A stretch of 28,419 bases of DNA from Stagnihabitans sp038323315 (GTDB taxonomy: Bacteria > Pseudomonadota > Alphaproteobacteria > Rhodobacterales > Rhodobacteraceae). Positions within the stretch are counted from its first letter, which is position 1, and each line of letters starts with the position of its first letter. This document shows positions 7,366 to 14,727 of the stretch, in pieces. The stretch spans positions 1 to 28,419 of the forward strand of contig JBBQGU010000009.1 in the NCBI GenBank assembly GCA_038323315.1, in the 5' to 3' direction. The notes under the pieces are model-generated. The model was not told the origin of the DNA and did not search any database. It saw only the letters and a list, made by a program, of their open reading frames with translations. Position numbers and translations under genes: made by a program.

Positions 7366-8040
7366 TCATAGACTAAGCAGACGCTCCGCCACATGGCGCA
7401 GGCCCAGTTCCGGGCTGGTCAGGACCGGCAGCGCCACATCCCCCGCCACCATCGGCAAAACCCGCGCCATCGAGGCTTGCGCCAGCACGATCACATCCAC
7501 CTGACCTGCCAACTCCCTCAGGCTTTGTGCCACGATCTGATCATGCCCCGCCGCATCGCCCCCGGCCAGCTTGGCAAACGCCCCGTCGGCGAGCAGACTG
7601 ATCACGTCGCTGTCCTGCCCCAGCCGCGCGGCGGTCTGGCGGATCAGGTCCGTGGTCGGGTCCAGCGTCGTGCGCAGGGTCGCCAGCACACCGATCCGCG
7701 CGCCCAGACCCGTGGCCGCAATCGCCATCCCTTCGTCGATGCGAAACAGCGGCACCGGGCATAACGGCCGCGCCGCCTCGACCGCCGCACCCAGCGACGA
7801 ACAGGTCACGACCACCGCCGCAGCCCCCGCATCCACGGCAGACCACACCATCCCCGTCAGCCGCCGCATGGTCAGGCGCGACAGGCTGCCTTGGGCAATC
7901 GTGGTCCGCAGCAGGCTTTCGTCCAGCATGTTGAACGTGGCCCATCCGGCAAGCTCATGCTTGGCCAACGGTTCAAACACCGGGATCAGGCTGGCCACGG
8001 TATGGATCAGGGCCACAGGGCCTGCGTTTTCTGGTCTCAT
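7366..8040 (-). CDS. Asp/Glu/hydantoin racemase-family protein with a single catalytic cysteine
   Basis: This 224-residue protein has the two-domain aspartate/glutamate racemase fold. The first catalytic cysteine is present in VVVTCSSLG (C80). At the place of the second, where the family has a GCT-like motif after a hydrophobic strand (here VDVIVL), the sequence reads AQAS with alanine near position 189. A standard two-base cofactor-independent racemase needs both cysteines, so this protein may be a decarboxylase, isomerase or lyase relative. The start is supported by AAAGG seven bases upstream. The gene is first in a minus-strand pair with the aldo/keto reductase and is divergent from the SDR gene at 8357. 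The family is clear and the reaction is unknown. Confidence 0.75.
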   Translation of the reverse strand: MRPENAGPVALIHTVASLIPVFEPLAKHELAGWATFNMLDESLLRTTIAQGSLSRLTMRRLTGMVWSAVDAGAAAVVVTCSSLGAAVEAARPLCPVPLFRIDEGMAIAATGLGARIGVLATLRTTLDPTTDLIRQTAARLGQDSDVISLLADGAFAKLAGGDAAGHDQIVAQSLRELAGQVDVIVLAQASMARVLPMVAGDVALPVLTSPELGLRHVAERLLSL

Positions 8041-8133
8041 TTCGGGGCCTTTGTGCAGGCGGCTTTATCCAGCCACGATTCGGCCATGAATGGCATCCAG
8101 CCAGACGGTAGCGGTTTTCGACCAGATTGGCGA

Positions 8134-8161
8134 TTGACACCCCCTGAATTTCCGTCAATTT
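8134..8161 (+). promoter_or_regulatory. Weak promoter candidate for the SDR gene
   Basis: TTGACA at 8134-8139 is a perfect -35 hexamer, and CAATTT at 8156-8161 follows after 16 bases as a poor -10. The palindrome at 8161-8178 begins where this -10 ends, a position from which a repressor would block transcription. Confidence 0.22.
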
Positions 8162-8178
8162 GTGGCAGCGCTGTCACA
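8161..8178. promoter_or_regulatory. Palindromic operator candidate, LacI-type
   Basis: TGTGGCAGCGCTGTCACA is an 18-base palindrome with one mismatched pair out of nine. The core CAGCGCTG resembles LacI-family operators of alphaproteobacteria as I remember them. A LacI-family regulator gene begins about 1.2 kb downstream, and the site lies between two divergent catabolic genes. Confidence 0.45.
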
Positions 8179-8356
8179 TCCCGGCAATCGTCGCCACGCC
8201 GGTTGGTCTGCAGGCCGGGCATCTTGGCCTGTTGAACAAAACCGCTGCAAAGGGCATGTCGACACTCAGACTCTCCGCCGCTCCCAAAGCCACTGCGCTC
8301 AAAGACCGGGTGGCCGCAACGGCATGACCACAGTTGACATCAGAAAAGGTCCAACC

Positions 8357-9250
8357 ATGACAAAACGTATCATCTTCACCGGCGGCACCGGCAAGGCCGG
8401 TCGCCATGCGGTGCCCTATCTGCTGGACAAGGGCTATCAGATCCTGAACCTCGACCTGAAACCCTTCGACCATCCCGGCGTCAAAACCCTGATCACCGAC
8501 ATCACCGATTCGGGCGAGGTTTTCAACGCCTTCACGACCCATTTCGGCTTTGACGGCTACAACGATGGCACTCCGCCCAAGGCGCCCGACGCCATCGTCC
8601 ATTTTGCCGCCATTCCCGCCGTGCTGGTAAGGCCCGACAACACCACCTTCGCCCAAAACACCGTCGGCACTTATAATGTGCTCGAGGCTGCGATGAAACT
8701 GGGCGTCCGCAAGGTGATCTTTGCCAGTTCCGAAACCACTTACGGCGTCTGTTTTGCCGAAGGTGACAAGGATTACCATTCCTTTCCCCTAACCGAGGAC
8801 TACGACAGCGACCCGATGGACAGCTATGGCCTGTCCAAAGTCGTGAACGAAAAGACCGGCCGCGCCTTCGCCATGCGCTACGGGGCTGACATCTACGCCC
8901 TGCGCATCGGCAACGTGATCGAGCCGCATGAATACGTCAACTTCCCCGGCTATATCGCCGACCCCCTCAGCCGCAAGCGTAACGCGTGGAGCTATATCGA
9001 CGCCCGCGATCTGGGCGAGATCGTGCATCTTTGCCTGCAAAAGGATGGCCTGGGCTATCAGGTCTTCAACGCCGTCAACGACACCATCACCGCCGACATG
9101 CCGACGACCGAGTTTCTGGCCAAATACGCCCCGAACTCGCCGATCACCCGGCCCTTGGGCGACCGTGAGGCCCCCTTGTCCAACCGCAAGATCCGCGAAG
9201 TTCTGGGGTTTAAAGAGGCGCATGACTGGCGCCACGAAAAACTCAGCTGA
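8357..9250 (+). CDS. NAD(P)-dependent extended short-chain dehydrogenase/epimerase family protein
   Basis: This 297-residue extended SDR starts with a Rossmann motif GGTGKAG (G9-G15). The SDR catalytic residues are visible as SSETTYG (S124-G130) and YGLSK (Y157 and K161). Family members include sugar nucleotide epimerases, uronate dehydrogenases and D-erythronate dehydrogenase. FASS-type and LRIGNV segments recall sugar or sugar-acid dehydrogenases more than nucleotide-sugar epimerases, but this is a weak guide. ATG 8357 is preferred because AAAAGGT precedes it and the Rossmann strand follows at once. The gene stands alone: a long divergent control region is upstream and a strong terminator directly follows. 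Placement between the tetronate cluster and the LacI gene suggests a sugar-acid oxidation role; substrate unknown. Confidence 0.8.
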   Translation: MTKRIIFTGGTGKAGRHAVPYLLDKGYQILNLDLKPFDHPGVKTLITDITDSGEVFNAFTTHFGFDGYNDGTPPKAPDAIVHFAAIPAVLVRPDNTTFAQNTVGTYNVLEAAMKLGVRKVIFASSETTYGVCFAEGDKDYHSFPLTEDYDSDPMDSYGLSKVVNEKTGRAFAMRYGADIYALRIGNVIEPHEYVNFPGYIADPLSRKRNAWSYIDARDLGEIVHLCLQKDGLGYQVFNAVNDTITADMPTTEFLAKYAPNSPITRPLGDREAPLSNRKIREVLGFKEAHDWRHEKLS

Positions 9251-9259
9251 TATGGCTCC

Positions 9260-9290
9260 GGGGTGGTTGGGCTGACCAACCACCCCTTTT
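9260..9290 (+). terminator. Rho-independent terminator after the SDR gene
   Basis: A perfect 11-base-pair stem (GGGGTGGTTGG at 9260-9270 with CCAACCACCCC at 9276-9286) encloses a five-base loop GCTGA and is followed by TTTT. It begins ten bases after the SDR stop codon and separates that gene from the LacI-type regulator. Confidence 0.9.
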
Positions 9291-9370
9291 CTGCATAAAA
9301 CCGATATACAACCCCACGGGGGTCGTGGCATCAAAGACGGATGGCCACGGCGCCGCAAAAAGGAACTTTG

Positions 9371-10396
9371 GTGGCCACGGGCAAACAACGACTGAAAGAC
9401 CGCAAAAGCAAGATCACCGTGCATGAAGTGGCGCTGCAGGCAGGCGTCAGTCAATCCACCGTATCGCGCATCATGCGCAATCAGGGTTTGGTTGCCGAAG
9501 CCACCCGCACCAAGGTGATGGAGGCGGTTCGCGCGCTTGGCTATGTGCCCAACCGGATCGCCGGATCGCTGGCCTCGCTTCAGTCGCATCTGATCGGTGT
9601 CGTGGTGCCGTCCCTGTCCAACATCGTCTTCCCGGAGGTGTTGCAGGGCATCAATGCCGGGTTGAAAACCTCGAATTATCAATCCGTCATCAGCATCAGC
9701 GACTATGACATCGACCGCGAAGAGACCCTTGTGCGCGGGCTTTTGGCGTGGAAGCCAGCCGCCATCCTGATTGCCGGGTTCGACCACACCGTCGCCACGC
9801 GCCGCATGCTGGACCAAAGCGGCATCCGCGTGGTCGAGATGATGGACATCGATTCCGCCCCCATCGACATCGCGGTCGGCATGTCGCACCGCAAGGCCGG
9901 TCACGCCGCCGCCCGGCACCTGATCGCCAAAGGCTACCGCCGCTTTGGCTATGTCGGCCATGACTGGACTGCCGACCGCCGCGCCCGCCTGCGGTACGAT
10001 GGCATGTGCGAGGCCTTGTCCGAGGCCGGCCTGTCGATCATCGCTCACGCAATTTCCGACGCGCAAAGCTCTGTGGCGACCGGACGCGAGCAGACCGCCC
10101 AACTGCTGCGCATGGCCCCGGTCGACGTGGCGGTCTATTCCAACGACGACATGGCGGTGGGCGGTGTGTTCCATTGCATGGGCGCAGGCATCAGCCTGCC
10201 CGGCCAACTCGCCATCTTCGGTTTCAACGGTCTGGACCTTGGCCGCGAGTTGCCGCAACCCCTGTCCACCATCCGGTCCAACCGCTTCCTGATCGGCCAG
10301 AAATCGATTCAGGCCATCTTGGAAACCCCCGACCGTCCCGAAACCCCCACCGTTCTGGACACCGGCTTCGAAATCTCCCCCGGCGCCACCGCCTGA
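9371..10396 (+). CDS. LacI-family transcriptional repressor
   Basis: The protein is 341 residues from GTG 9371. An N-terminal LacI helix-turn-helix (ITVHEVALQAGVSQSTVSR, about residues 15-33) leads into the hinge region NRIAGSLAS, followed by a periplasmic-binding-protein-like sensor domain of normal length. GTG 9371 has AAGGA six bases upstream; the in-frame ATG at 9341 would add ten residues but has a poor ribosome-binding site. The sensor segment SNIVFPEVLQGINAGL and the DYDIDREE motif resemble GntR, the gluconate repressor of the LacI family, which fits a sugar-acid effector. It follows a terminated SDR gene and lies near the tetronate cluster, and the palindrome at 8161-8178 is the obvious candidate operator. 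Effector and regulon are inferred. Confidence 0.9.
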   Translation: MATGKQRLKDRKSKITVHEVALQAGVSQSTVSRIMRNQGLVAEATRTKVMEAVRALGYVPNRIAGSLASLQSHLIGVVVPSLSNIVFPEVLQGINAGLKTSNYQSVISISDYDIDREETLVRGLLAWKPAAILIAGFDHTVATRRMLDQSGIRVVEMMDIDSAPIDIAVGMSHRKAGHAAARHLIAKGYRRFGYVGHDWTADRRARLRYDGMCEALSEAGLSIIAHAISDAQSSVATGREQTAQLLRMAPVDVAVYSNDDMAVGGVFHCMGAGISLPGQLAIFGFNGLDLGRELPQPLSTIRSNRFLIGQKSIQAILETPDRPETPTVLDTGFEISPGATA

Positions 10397-10427
10397 AAAC
10401 CCGTCAGCCCTCGTTACAGGGGAAAGC

Positions 10428-10452
10428 GGAACGCATCGCGACCCAACGCGTT
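10428..10452 (+). promoter_or_regulatory. EcfG-type general stress promoter candidate
   Basis: GGAAC at 10428-10432 is followed after exactly 16 bases by CGTT at 10449-10452, the consensus spacing of alphaproteobacterial EcfG/SigT promoters. The ATG of the PRC-barrel gene is 48 bases beyond. The -10 element lies inside a perfect palindrome CCAACGCGTTGG (10443-10454), which could be coincidental or an operator. Confidence 0.5.
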
Positions 10453-10500
10453 GGATATCCGAGCGCTATGGCTCTTGCCTGAACCCAAGGAGACCGACAC

Positions 10501-10797
10501 ATGGATCATTCATCACACGCACGGCTTGCCGACAGCGAACTCAACGAAGATACCCTGATCGACGCGGTGGTTTACGGGACCGATGACCAGATCATCGGAA
10601 CCGTGTCACACGTTCACGGCGTTGGCGCAGCGACCAAGGTGATCGTAGATGTCGGCGGCTTTCTGGGCATCGGTGCAAAACCTGTCGCGCTGACGACCAG
10701 CCAGTTGACCTTCATGCGCGACGAGGATGGCGAGGTGCATGCAACCACGGCATGGACCAAGGACCAGGTCAAGGCCCTGCCGGAACATCATCACTGA
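10501..10797 (+). CDS. Small PRC-barrel domain protein
   Basis: This 98-residue acidic soluble protein has no signal peptide. Residues of about 18-75 fit a PRC-barrel: a strand with IDAVVYGTDDQIIGTV, then VIVDVGGFLGIGAKPVAL, where a V-D-x-G-G-F-L-G-I-G-x-K-x-V-A-L pattern is characteristic of bacterial PRC-barrel proteins. The C-terminus ends in several histidines. AAGGAG eight bases upstream fixes the start. The gene is monocistronic, with an EcfG-like promoter upstream and a hairpin downstream. Proteins of this type are often stress-induced in alphaproteobacteria, which agrees with the promoter, but no biochemical function is established here. It is unrelated to the LacI regulator in front of it, as far as the sequence shows. 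Confidence 0.8.
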   Translation: MDHSSHARLADSELNEDTLIDAVVYGTDDQIIGTVSHVHGVGAATKVIVDVGGFLGIGAKPVALTTSQLTFMRDEDGEVHATTAWTKDQVKALPEHHH

Positions 10798-10817
10798 CGC
10801 AGTTCTGGCACTGACAG

Positions 10818-10853
10818 CGCCCCTAACACGACGACAACGCCCCTAGCACGACG
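10818..10853 (+). repeat. Direct repeat of 16 bases, two copies
   Basis: CGCCCCTAACACGACG at 10818-10833 and CGCCCCTAGCACGACG at 10838-10853 differ at one base and start 20 bases apart. They lie between the PRC-barrel stop and its terminator hairpin. No function is evident. Confidence 0.6.
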
Positions 10854-10885
10854 CCGCACCCGCCGCCCCCGCGGATTGCGGCGTC
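10850..10885 (+). terminator. Terminator-like hairpin after the PRC-barrel gene
   Basis: GACGCCGCA at 10850-10858 pairs perfectly with TGCGGCGTC at 10877-10885 around an 18-base GC-rich loop. Only TT follows, so termination efficiency is uncertain. Confidence 0.45.
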
Positions 10886-10894
10886 TTGTCCGGC

Positions 10895-10911
10895 AAAAAG
10901 CCTATGGGCTT
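10895..10911 (-). terminator. Possible short terminator of the response-regulator gene
   Basis: Read on the minus strand, AAGCC, the loop CATA and GGCTT are followed by TTT. The stem has five base pairs and sits 24 bases after the stop codon of the response regulator. The short stem keeps confidence low. Confidence 0.35.
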
Positions 10912-10934
10912 GTGATCAGCCGAAAATGACAAAC

Positions 10935-11663
10935 CTAATCGTTGAACGAATATCCCACACCGTGCACAGTCCGCACGTAATGCGTGGCCCGGTTGACTGC
11001 CGGTATCTTGCGGCGCAGGCGGCTGACCAGGCCGTCGATGGCACGATCGTAGCTTTCCCAGTCCCGACCCTTCATGGCGTTCATCAATTGGTCACGGTCC
11101 AGCACTTGCCCGCGCCGCTTCAACAGCGCCGCCAGCAAATCGAATTCGGCCGTGGTCAGAACGATTTCCGTGCCCTCCGGGGCCCACAGCCTTCGCCCTG
11201 ACATGCTGAGTTTGTAGCCATCGAAAGTGAAATCGAAACTGGCAACTTCCAACTGAGTCACAGCCCGCTCCTGGCCGTTCAAACCTGAATCGCCATGCAC
11301 TGCGGTACGACGATAGACCGCGTTGACCCGTGCGGCCAGTTCCCGCAGGCGGAACGGCTTTGTCACATAGTCATCGGCCCCGATCTCCAGACCGACCACC
11401 TGATCCGTTTCGCTGCTGCGCCCCGTCAACAAGATGATCCCCGCGGTCGAGCTTTTTCGCAATTCCTTGACCAGAGAAAAGCCGCTTCCGTCCGGCAGGC
11501 CGACATCGATCAGATAGATATTGAATAAGTGTTCTGCATTCAGCTTGCGAAAATCCGCTACACTCAGCGCCGTGAACACATCAAACCCCTCGCTCACAAG
11601 AGACGTTTCCAGCAAAGCCAGAATATCCGCCTCGTCGTCAACAGCCAGAATTTTCGCTTTCAT
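10935..11663 (-). CDS. OmpR/PhoB-family response regulator
   Basis: This 242-residue two-domain regulator has an N-terminal receiver with the acidic pair D9/D10, phospho-acceptor D53 in LIDVGLPDG, the switch threonine T80 and K102 in TKPFRLREL. The C-terminal winged helix (about 140-240) ends with the HYVRTVHGVGYSF signature of the OmpR class. All residues needed for phosphorylation and DNA binding are present. No sensor kinase gene adjoins it. The only signalling neighbour is an Hpt-domain protein, divergent across a 219-base intergenic region that shows no clear promoter or RNA element. It may therefore be fed through a phosphorelay. Its nearest gene cluster is the Tad pilus locus, which makes pilus regulation a reasonable guess and no more. 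Confidence 0.9.
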   Translation of the reverse strand: MKAKILAVDDEADILALLETSLVSEGFDVFTALSVADFRKLNAEHLFNIYLIDVGLPDGSGFSLVKELRKSSTAGIILLTGRSSETDQVVGLEIGADDYVTKPFRLRELAARVNAVYRRTAVHGDSGLNGQERAVTQLEVASFDFTFDGYKLSMSGRRLWAPEGTEIVLTTAEFDLLAALLKRRGQVLDRDQLMNAMKGRDWESYDRAIDGLVSRLRRKIPAVNRATHYVRTVHGVGYSFND

Positions 11664-11882
11664 TCAGTCTGTTCTCCACCCACCATGTCACTACCTGACG
11701 GGACATGCCGCTTTTCAGCAACTGAGCAATCATCCGCCTTTTGTACTTGATCGCGCCCAAGGGACATTGGATACCAATTAAGGATACTCGCCCTTAGGTA
11801 GCATATCGCAACGATGGCTACAACTTGGGACTGACCCCCACAGCGCGGATAATCTCACGCGCCGACAAGCAGGCAATCCGCG

Positions 11883-12317
11883 ATGACACCTCCGAAGCAA
11901 ATTACTGACCCTCGCGACACGGAACTGCCATCAGCCGCGTCGCAGGCTGATGGCCCATCCGACGCGTTCCAACCTGCGCCCGGCGCGGTTTTTGATCCGG
12001 ACCTGTTCCAGGACCTGCACGACTTTCTGGGTGACGCGCAGATGCGCGCGTCATTGATGGAACTCGCAGACAGCCTGCAGGCGGGATTTCCGGACATTTT
12101 GGCCGAACCGGCCGACCGCGACCAGATATTTCAGCACGCCCATACTTTGGGGGCACGCGCCGGCATGATGGGTTTTGTCGGGCTGCGGAACGCGTGCTGG
12201 CAGTTGCAGCACGCCTGTTCGACGGGAACACCAATCCGCCCCGACTATGCAAGCACGCAAGCCATGGCCGGGGCGACGCGCGCAGCGATCGCGGTCCTGC
12301 ACCAGCGGCTGGCATAA
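11883..12317 (+). CDS. Hpt-domain phosphotransfer protein
   Basis: This 144-residue protein has a flexible Pro/Ala-rich N-terminus of about 35 residues followed by a helical Hpt domain. The probable phospho-accepting histidine is H87 in HAHTLGARAGMMGF. The usual HxLKGxxxxxG motif is modified: the lysine and glycine after HTL are replaced by glycine and alanine, while the later AG and G are kept. Such proteins shuttle phosphoryl groups between receivers. It lies head to head with the OmpR-type regulator gene and tail to tail with the last Tad gene, so a relay connecting it to the regulator is plausible. The ribosome-binding site is weak. If H87 is not phosphorylated, it could be a non-catalytic phosphatase-like or decoy protein. 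Confidence 0.75.
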   Translation: MTPPKQITDPRDTELPSAASQADGPSDAFQPAPGAVFDPDLFQDLHDFLGDAQMRASLMELADSLQAGFPDILAEPADRDQIFQHAHTLGARAGMMGFVGLRNACWQLQHACSTGTPIRPDYASTQAMAGATRAAIAVLHQRLA

Positions 12318-12354
12318 AAGCTGGCAGCGACAAAATCCTTGCCGGCCGCCACCG

Positions 12355-13704
12355 TCACTCCACAATCTTGACCGCAACATTCGTCTCGATCGGACGCGCG
12401 TTCGCGACTGTGCAACTTGAACGCAGTGTAGAGCTGCCCGTAAACTCGACCGTCCGGCCGATCACCTGTGTGCAGCCGTTTGTCGTGGTCGAATTTCCAC
12501 TGAAGATGATCGCAGAGGTCGGAGCATAAAGCGCGCCTTGCGTCGTTGATCCAAAATTGCCGCGAATCTCGTGGCTCAGTCCGCTTTGACTGCGACTGGC
12601 GAAGAACAGAATACCGGCATAGGGGCCGGATGTCGGGGCCTGCATGTCCAGGCTGCCACCCCCGGTGAATTTGATCGTTGCCGACCCCGTCAGGTAGAAT
12701 GTGGTGCCAGCTGCCGCTATTCCGGCCTCGCTGCTGGACACGATATCATTTCCGTTCAGGCTAAAGTCCCCGCCATCAATGATATACAGGCCCGGCTTGA
12801 AGGTAACCTTGGATTTAACGTCCAGCCCGCCGCAAAACCGCATGGCCAGAACGCCGCTGGGATGGGCATAAGTCGGTTGAAAGACCGACGCGTTCTTATC
12901 GGTTGCGCAGGGTATGTTGGCGGATGGTTCTGCGACATCGGCATAGGGGTCACGCACGACCGGTGCGTATTCATTGGGTTTCGCGCAACTGAGCAGCCGA
13001 AGATTGCTGCTTGCGACAGCGCCGCCGACCGAATGCACACAGCCAACCTCAAGCTTTGCACTGGAGTTGGCCATCCAGAACGCATCAGATGCGTTCGAGT
13101 TCGACGCAACATCACAGCCCACAAGCGATACGTCTGTCGATCCGCTGATAGAGATCGCACGCGGAACGGTCGGTGCCAGCGCCAGCACGCAGGCCGAGGA
13201 CGGCGAAGCCACGACATTGGCCACGGCGCGCGCGCGGATCACAACGGGCTGTTGGCTGATGATCGCCGAAAAGAACCGCGCTTGCGTCTTGGTCAACAAG
13301 ACTTCGACGCTGCGGGCCTTTCCGGCGTTTGGACCAGTGGCAGGCGGCGTGTTCAGTTTGAAACTGCCATTGCTTGCGACGAAACCGGCCTTTGTGGCGA
13401 CAAGCAAGGCCGCCGCATCTATGGCTGTCTTCGCATCTCCGGCACGCAGCCTCACGCCGCCCGCATGTGCAGAAAGATCGGCTGCATACTGAAGATTGCG
13501 CTGTGTCATGTACTGATAGCCGGTTTCCGTTCCCAGCCCCATGCCCAGCACCATGACCGGCATCAGCAGCCCCACCATGATCGCCACGCCACCGCCGCTG
13601 TCCGCCCGGACGGCGGTCAGCCAATGCGTCAGCCGTCTTGCAACCGAGGGTCTGGCCAGACCAAGGCGAGCTTGACGTTCGAGTGGCCTGAGGTGTTCGA
13701 ACAT
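12355..13704 (-). CDS. TadG-like pilus assembly/pseudopilin protein
   Basis: This 449-residue protein has a positively charged N-terminus and one transmembrane segment at about 38-58 (GGVAIMVGLLMPVMVLG), the TadE/TadG-type membrane anchor, followed by a long periplasmic or extracellular part. The TGYQY and LQYAADLSAHAG stretch (61-82) is typical of TadG N-termini. Residues of about 160-440 are rich in Ser, Thr, Gly and cysteine with regular beta-strand patterns, more like a beta-solenoid than the von Willebrand A domain found in some TadG proteins. AAGGAG seven bases upstream supports the start. It is the last gene of the minus-strand pilus operon, 47 bases after tadC. A role as pilus-associated minor component or adhesin is inferred. 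Confidence 0.75.
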   Translation of the reverse strand: MFEHLRPLERQARLGLARPSVARRLTHWLTAVRADSGGGVAIMVGLLMPVMVLGMGLGTETGYQYMTQRNLQYAADLSAHAGGVRLRAGDAKTAIDAAALLVATKAGFVASNGSFKLNTPPATGPNAGKARSVEVLLTKTQARFFSAIISQQPVVIRARAVANVVASPSSACVLALAPTVPRAISISGSTDVSLVGCDVASNSNASDAFWMANSSAKLEVGCVHSVGGAVASSNLRLLSCAKPNEYAPVVRDPYADVAEPSANIPCATDKNASVFQPTYAHPSGVLAMRFCGGLDVKSKVTFKPGLYIIDGGDFSLNGNDIVSSSEAGIAAAGTTFYLTGSATIKFTGGGSLDMQAPTSGPYAGILFFASRSQSGLSHEIRGNFGSTTQGALYAPTSAIIFSGNSTTTNGCTQVIGRTVEFTGSSTLRSSCTVANARPIETNVAVKIVE

Positions 13705-13751
13705 TCCGTGGCTCCTTGATGCAAGGCGTTGGCAGTGACAGGCGCACTCGG

Positions 13752-14717
13752 TCAGGTATTCATGATCTGGATGATAGCCGGTGTGATCACGACTGCGAAC
13801 AGGACCGGCAGAAAGAACAGGATCATCGGCACGGTCAGCTTTGGCGGCAAAGAGGCTGCCTTTCTCTCGGCTTCGCTCATCCGCATTGTGCGATTTTCCT
13901 GGGCAAGCACGCGCAGCACATGGCCCAACGACGTCCCGTACTTCTCGGATTGCATCAGGCCCGACACGACAGATTTGACACCATCCAGATTGGTGCGCTT
14001 GCCCAGGTTTTCGTAGGCGATCCGTCGGTCCGGCAGGAAAGACAGTTCCGCCGTGGTCAAAGACAGCTCTTCTGCAAGCTCCTTGGATTGATTGCCGATC
14101 TCATCCGCGACCTTGCGAAACGCGTGTTCGCTGCTCATGCCGGATTCGACGCAGATCAGCAGCAGGTCCAGCGCGTCCGGCCAGGTTCGCTTGATCGACT
14201 TTTGCCGATTTGATATCCGGTTTTTGACATAGACTGCGGGCAGGTAGTATCCCAACGACCCGGACGCCACGATGATCGCGATCTTGCCGATGAATGGCAT
14301 GTCCGGCTGGATGACGACAAAAATATAGAACGCGACCACGCCAAGGACGACAATTGGCATAAGCACGCGCATTGCCAGGAATGTGATGACCGGTGCGCGG
14401 CCACGAAATCCGGCGGATTTGAGCATCTGCACCGTCGCTCCGTCTTCCAGCTTGCGCGCAAGATTGAACCGCTCGACGATGGCTGCCAAAAGTTTGCTGG
14501 GTTCGCTGCGCAGCAATATGCTCTTCTTGCCCTCGGTCAGCCGCAGCTTTTCGCGCAGCCGGTCCCGTTCGCGCACGTCCAGCAACCGGCGCATGCGCTG
14601 CTGAAGGGTGTCGCGCACCAGGTAAGGCCAGCCCAAGGCCAGAACGCCGCAAAACAACGCGATTGCGGCCGAGATCGTCGCCAAAAGGTCGCGGTGGGCT
14701 GTAAGGAACTCGAACAT
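13752..14717 (-). CDS. tadC: Tad pilus inner-membrane platform protein TadC (type II secretion F family)
   Basis: This 321-residue GspF-family protein forms part of the inner-membrane platform on which the CpaF ATPase acts. It shows an N-terminal transmembrane segment (about 9-30), two central ones (about 103-148), a cytoplasmic F domain with the WPDALDLLLICVESGMS hallmark, and a C-terminal membrane segment (LTVPMILFFLPVLFAVVI). I prefer ATG 14717, which has AGGA eight bases upstream; ATG 14726 is in frame, but its AGG is directly adjacent and badly placed. The gene follows tadB by ten bases (one base if 14726 is used), so the two are surely co-transcribed and probably coupled. Confidence 0.9.
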   Translation of the reverse strand: MFEFLTAHRDLLATISAAIALFCGVLALGWPYLVRDTLQQRMRRLLDVRERDRLREKLRLTEGKKSILLRSEPSKLLAAIVERFNLARKLEDGATVQMLKSAGFRGRAPVITFLAMRVLMPIVVLGVVAFYIFVVIQPDMPFIGKIAIIVASGSLGYYLPAVYVKNRISNRQKSIKRTWPDALDLLLICVESGMSSEHAFRKVADEIGNQSKELAEELSLTTAELSFLPDRRIAYENLGKRTNLDGVKSVVSGLMQSEKYGTSLGHVLRVLAQENRTMRMSEAERKAASLPPKLTVPMILFFLPVLFAVVITPAIIQIMNT

Positions 14718-14727
14718 CGCGGTCATC

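Larger units (their letters stand above)
8041..8356. other. Long divergent intergenic region without a gene
   Basis: The 316 bases separate the racemase-like gene (-) from the SDR gene (+). They hold the palindrome at 8161-8178 and a possible plus-strand promoter just before it. The frame of the SDR gene is open back to 8162, but that stretch has no family similarity and the SDR start at 8357 has its own AAAAGGT. I see no RNA gene here. Confidence 0.5.

Noticed and set aside
8789..10258. Long minus-strand open frame of 489 codons opposite the SDR and LacI genes
   Set aside because: It has no recognisable motifs and mirrors the third-position GC bias of two well-supported plus-strand genes, so it is a shadow frame.
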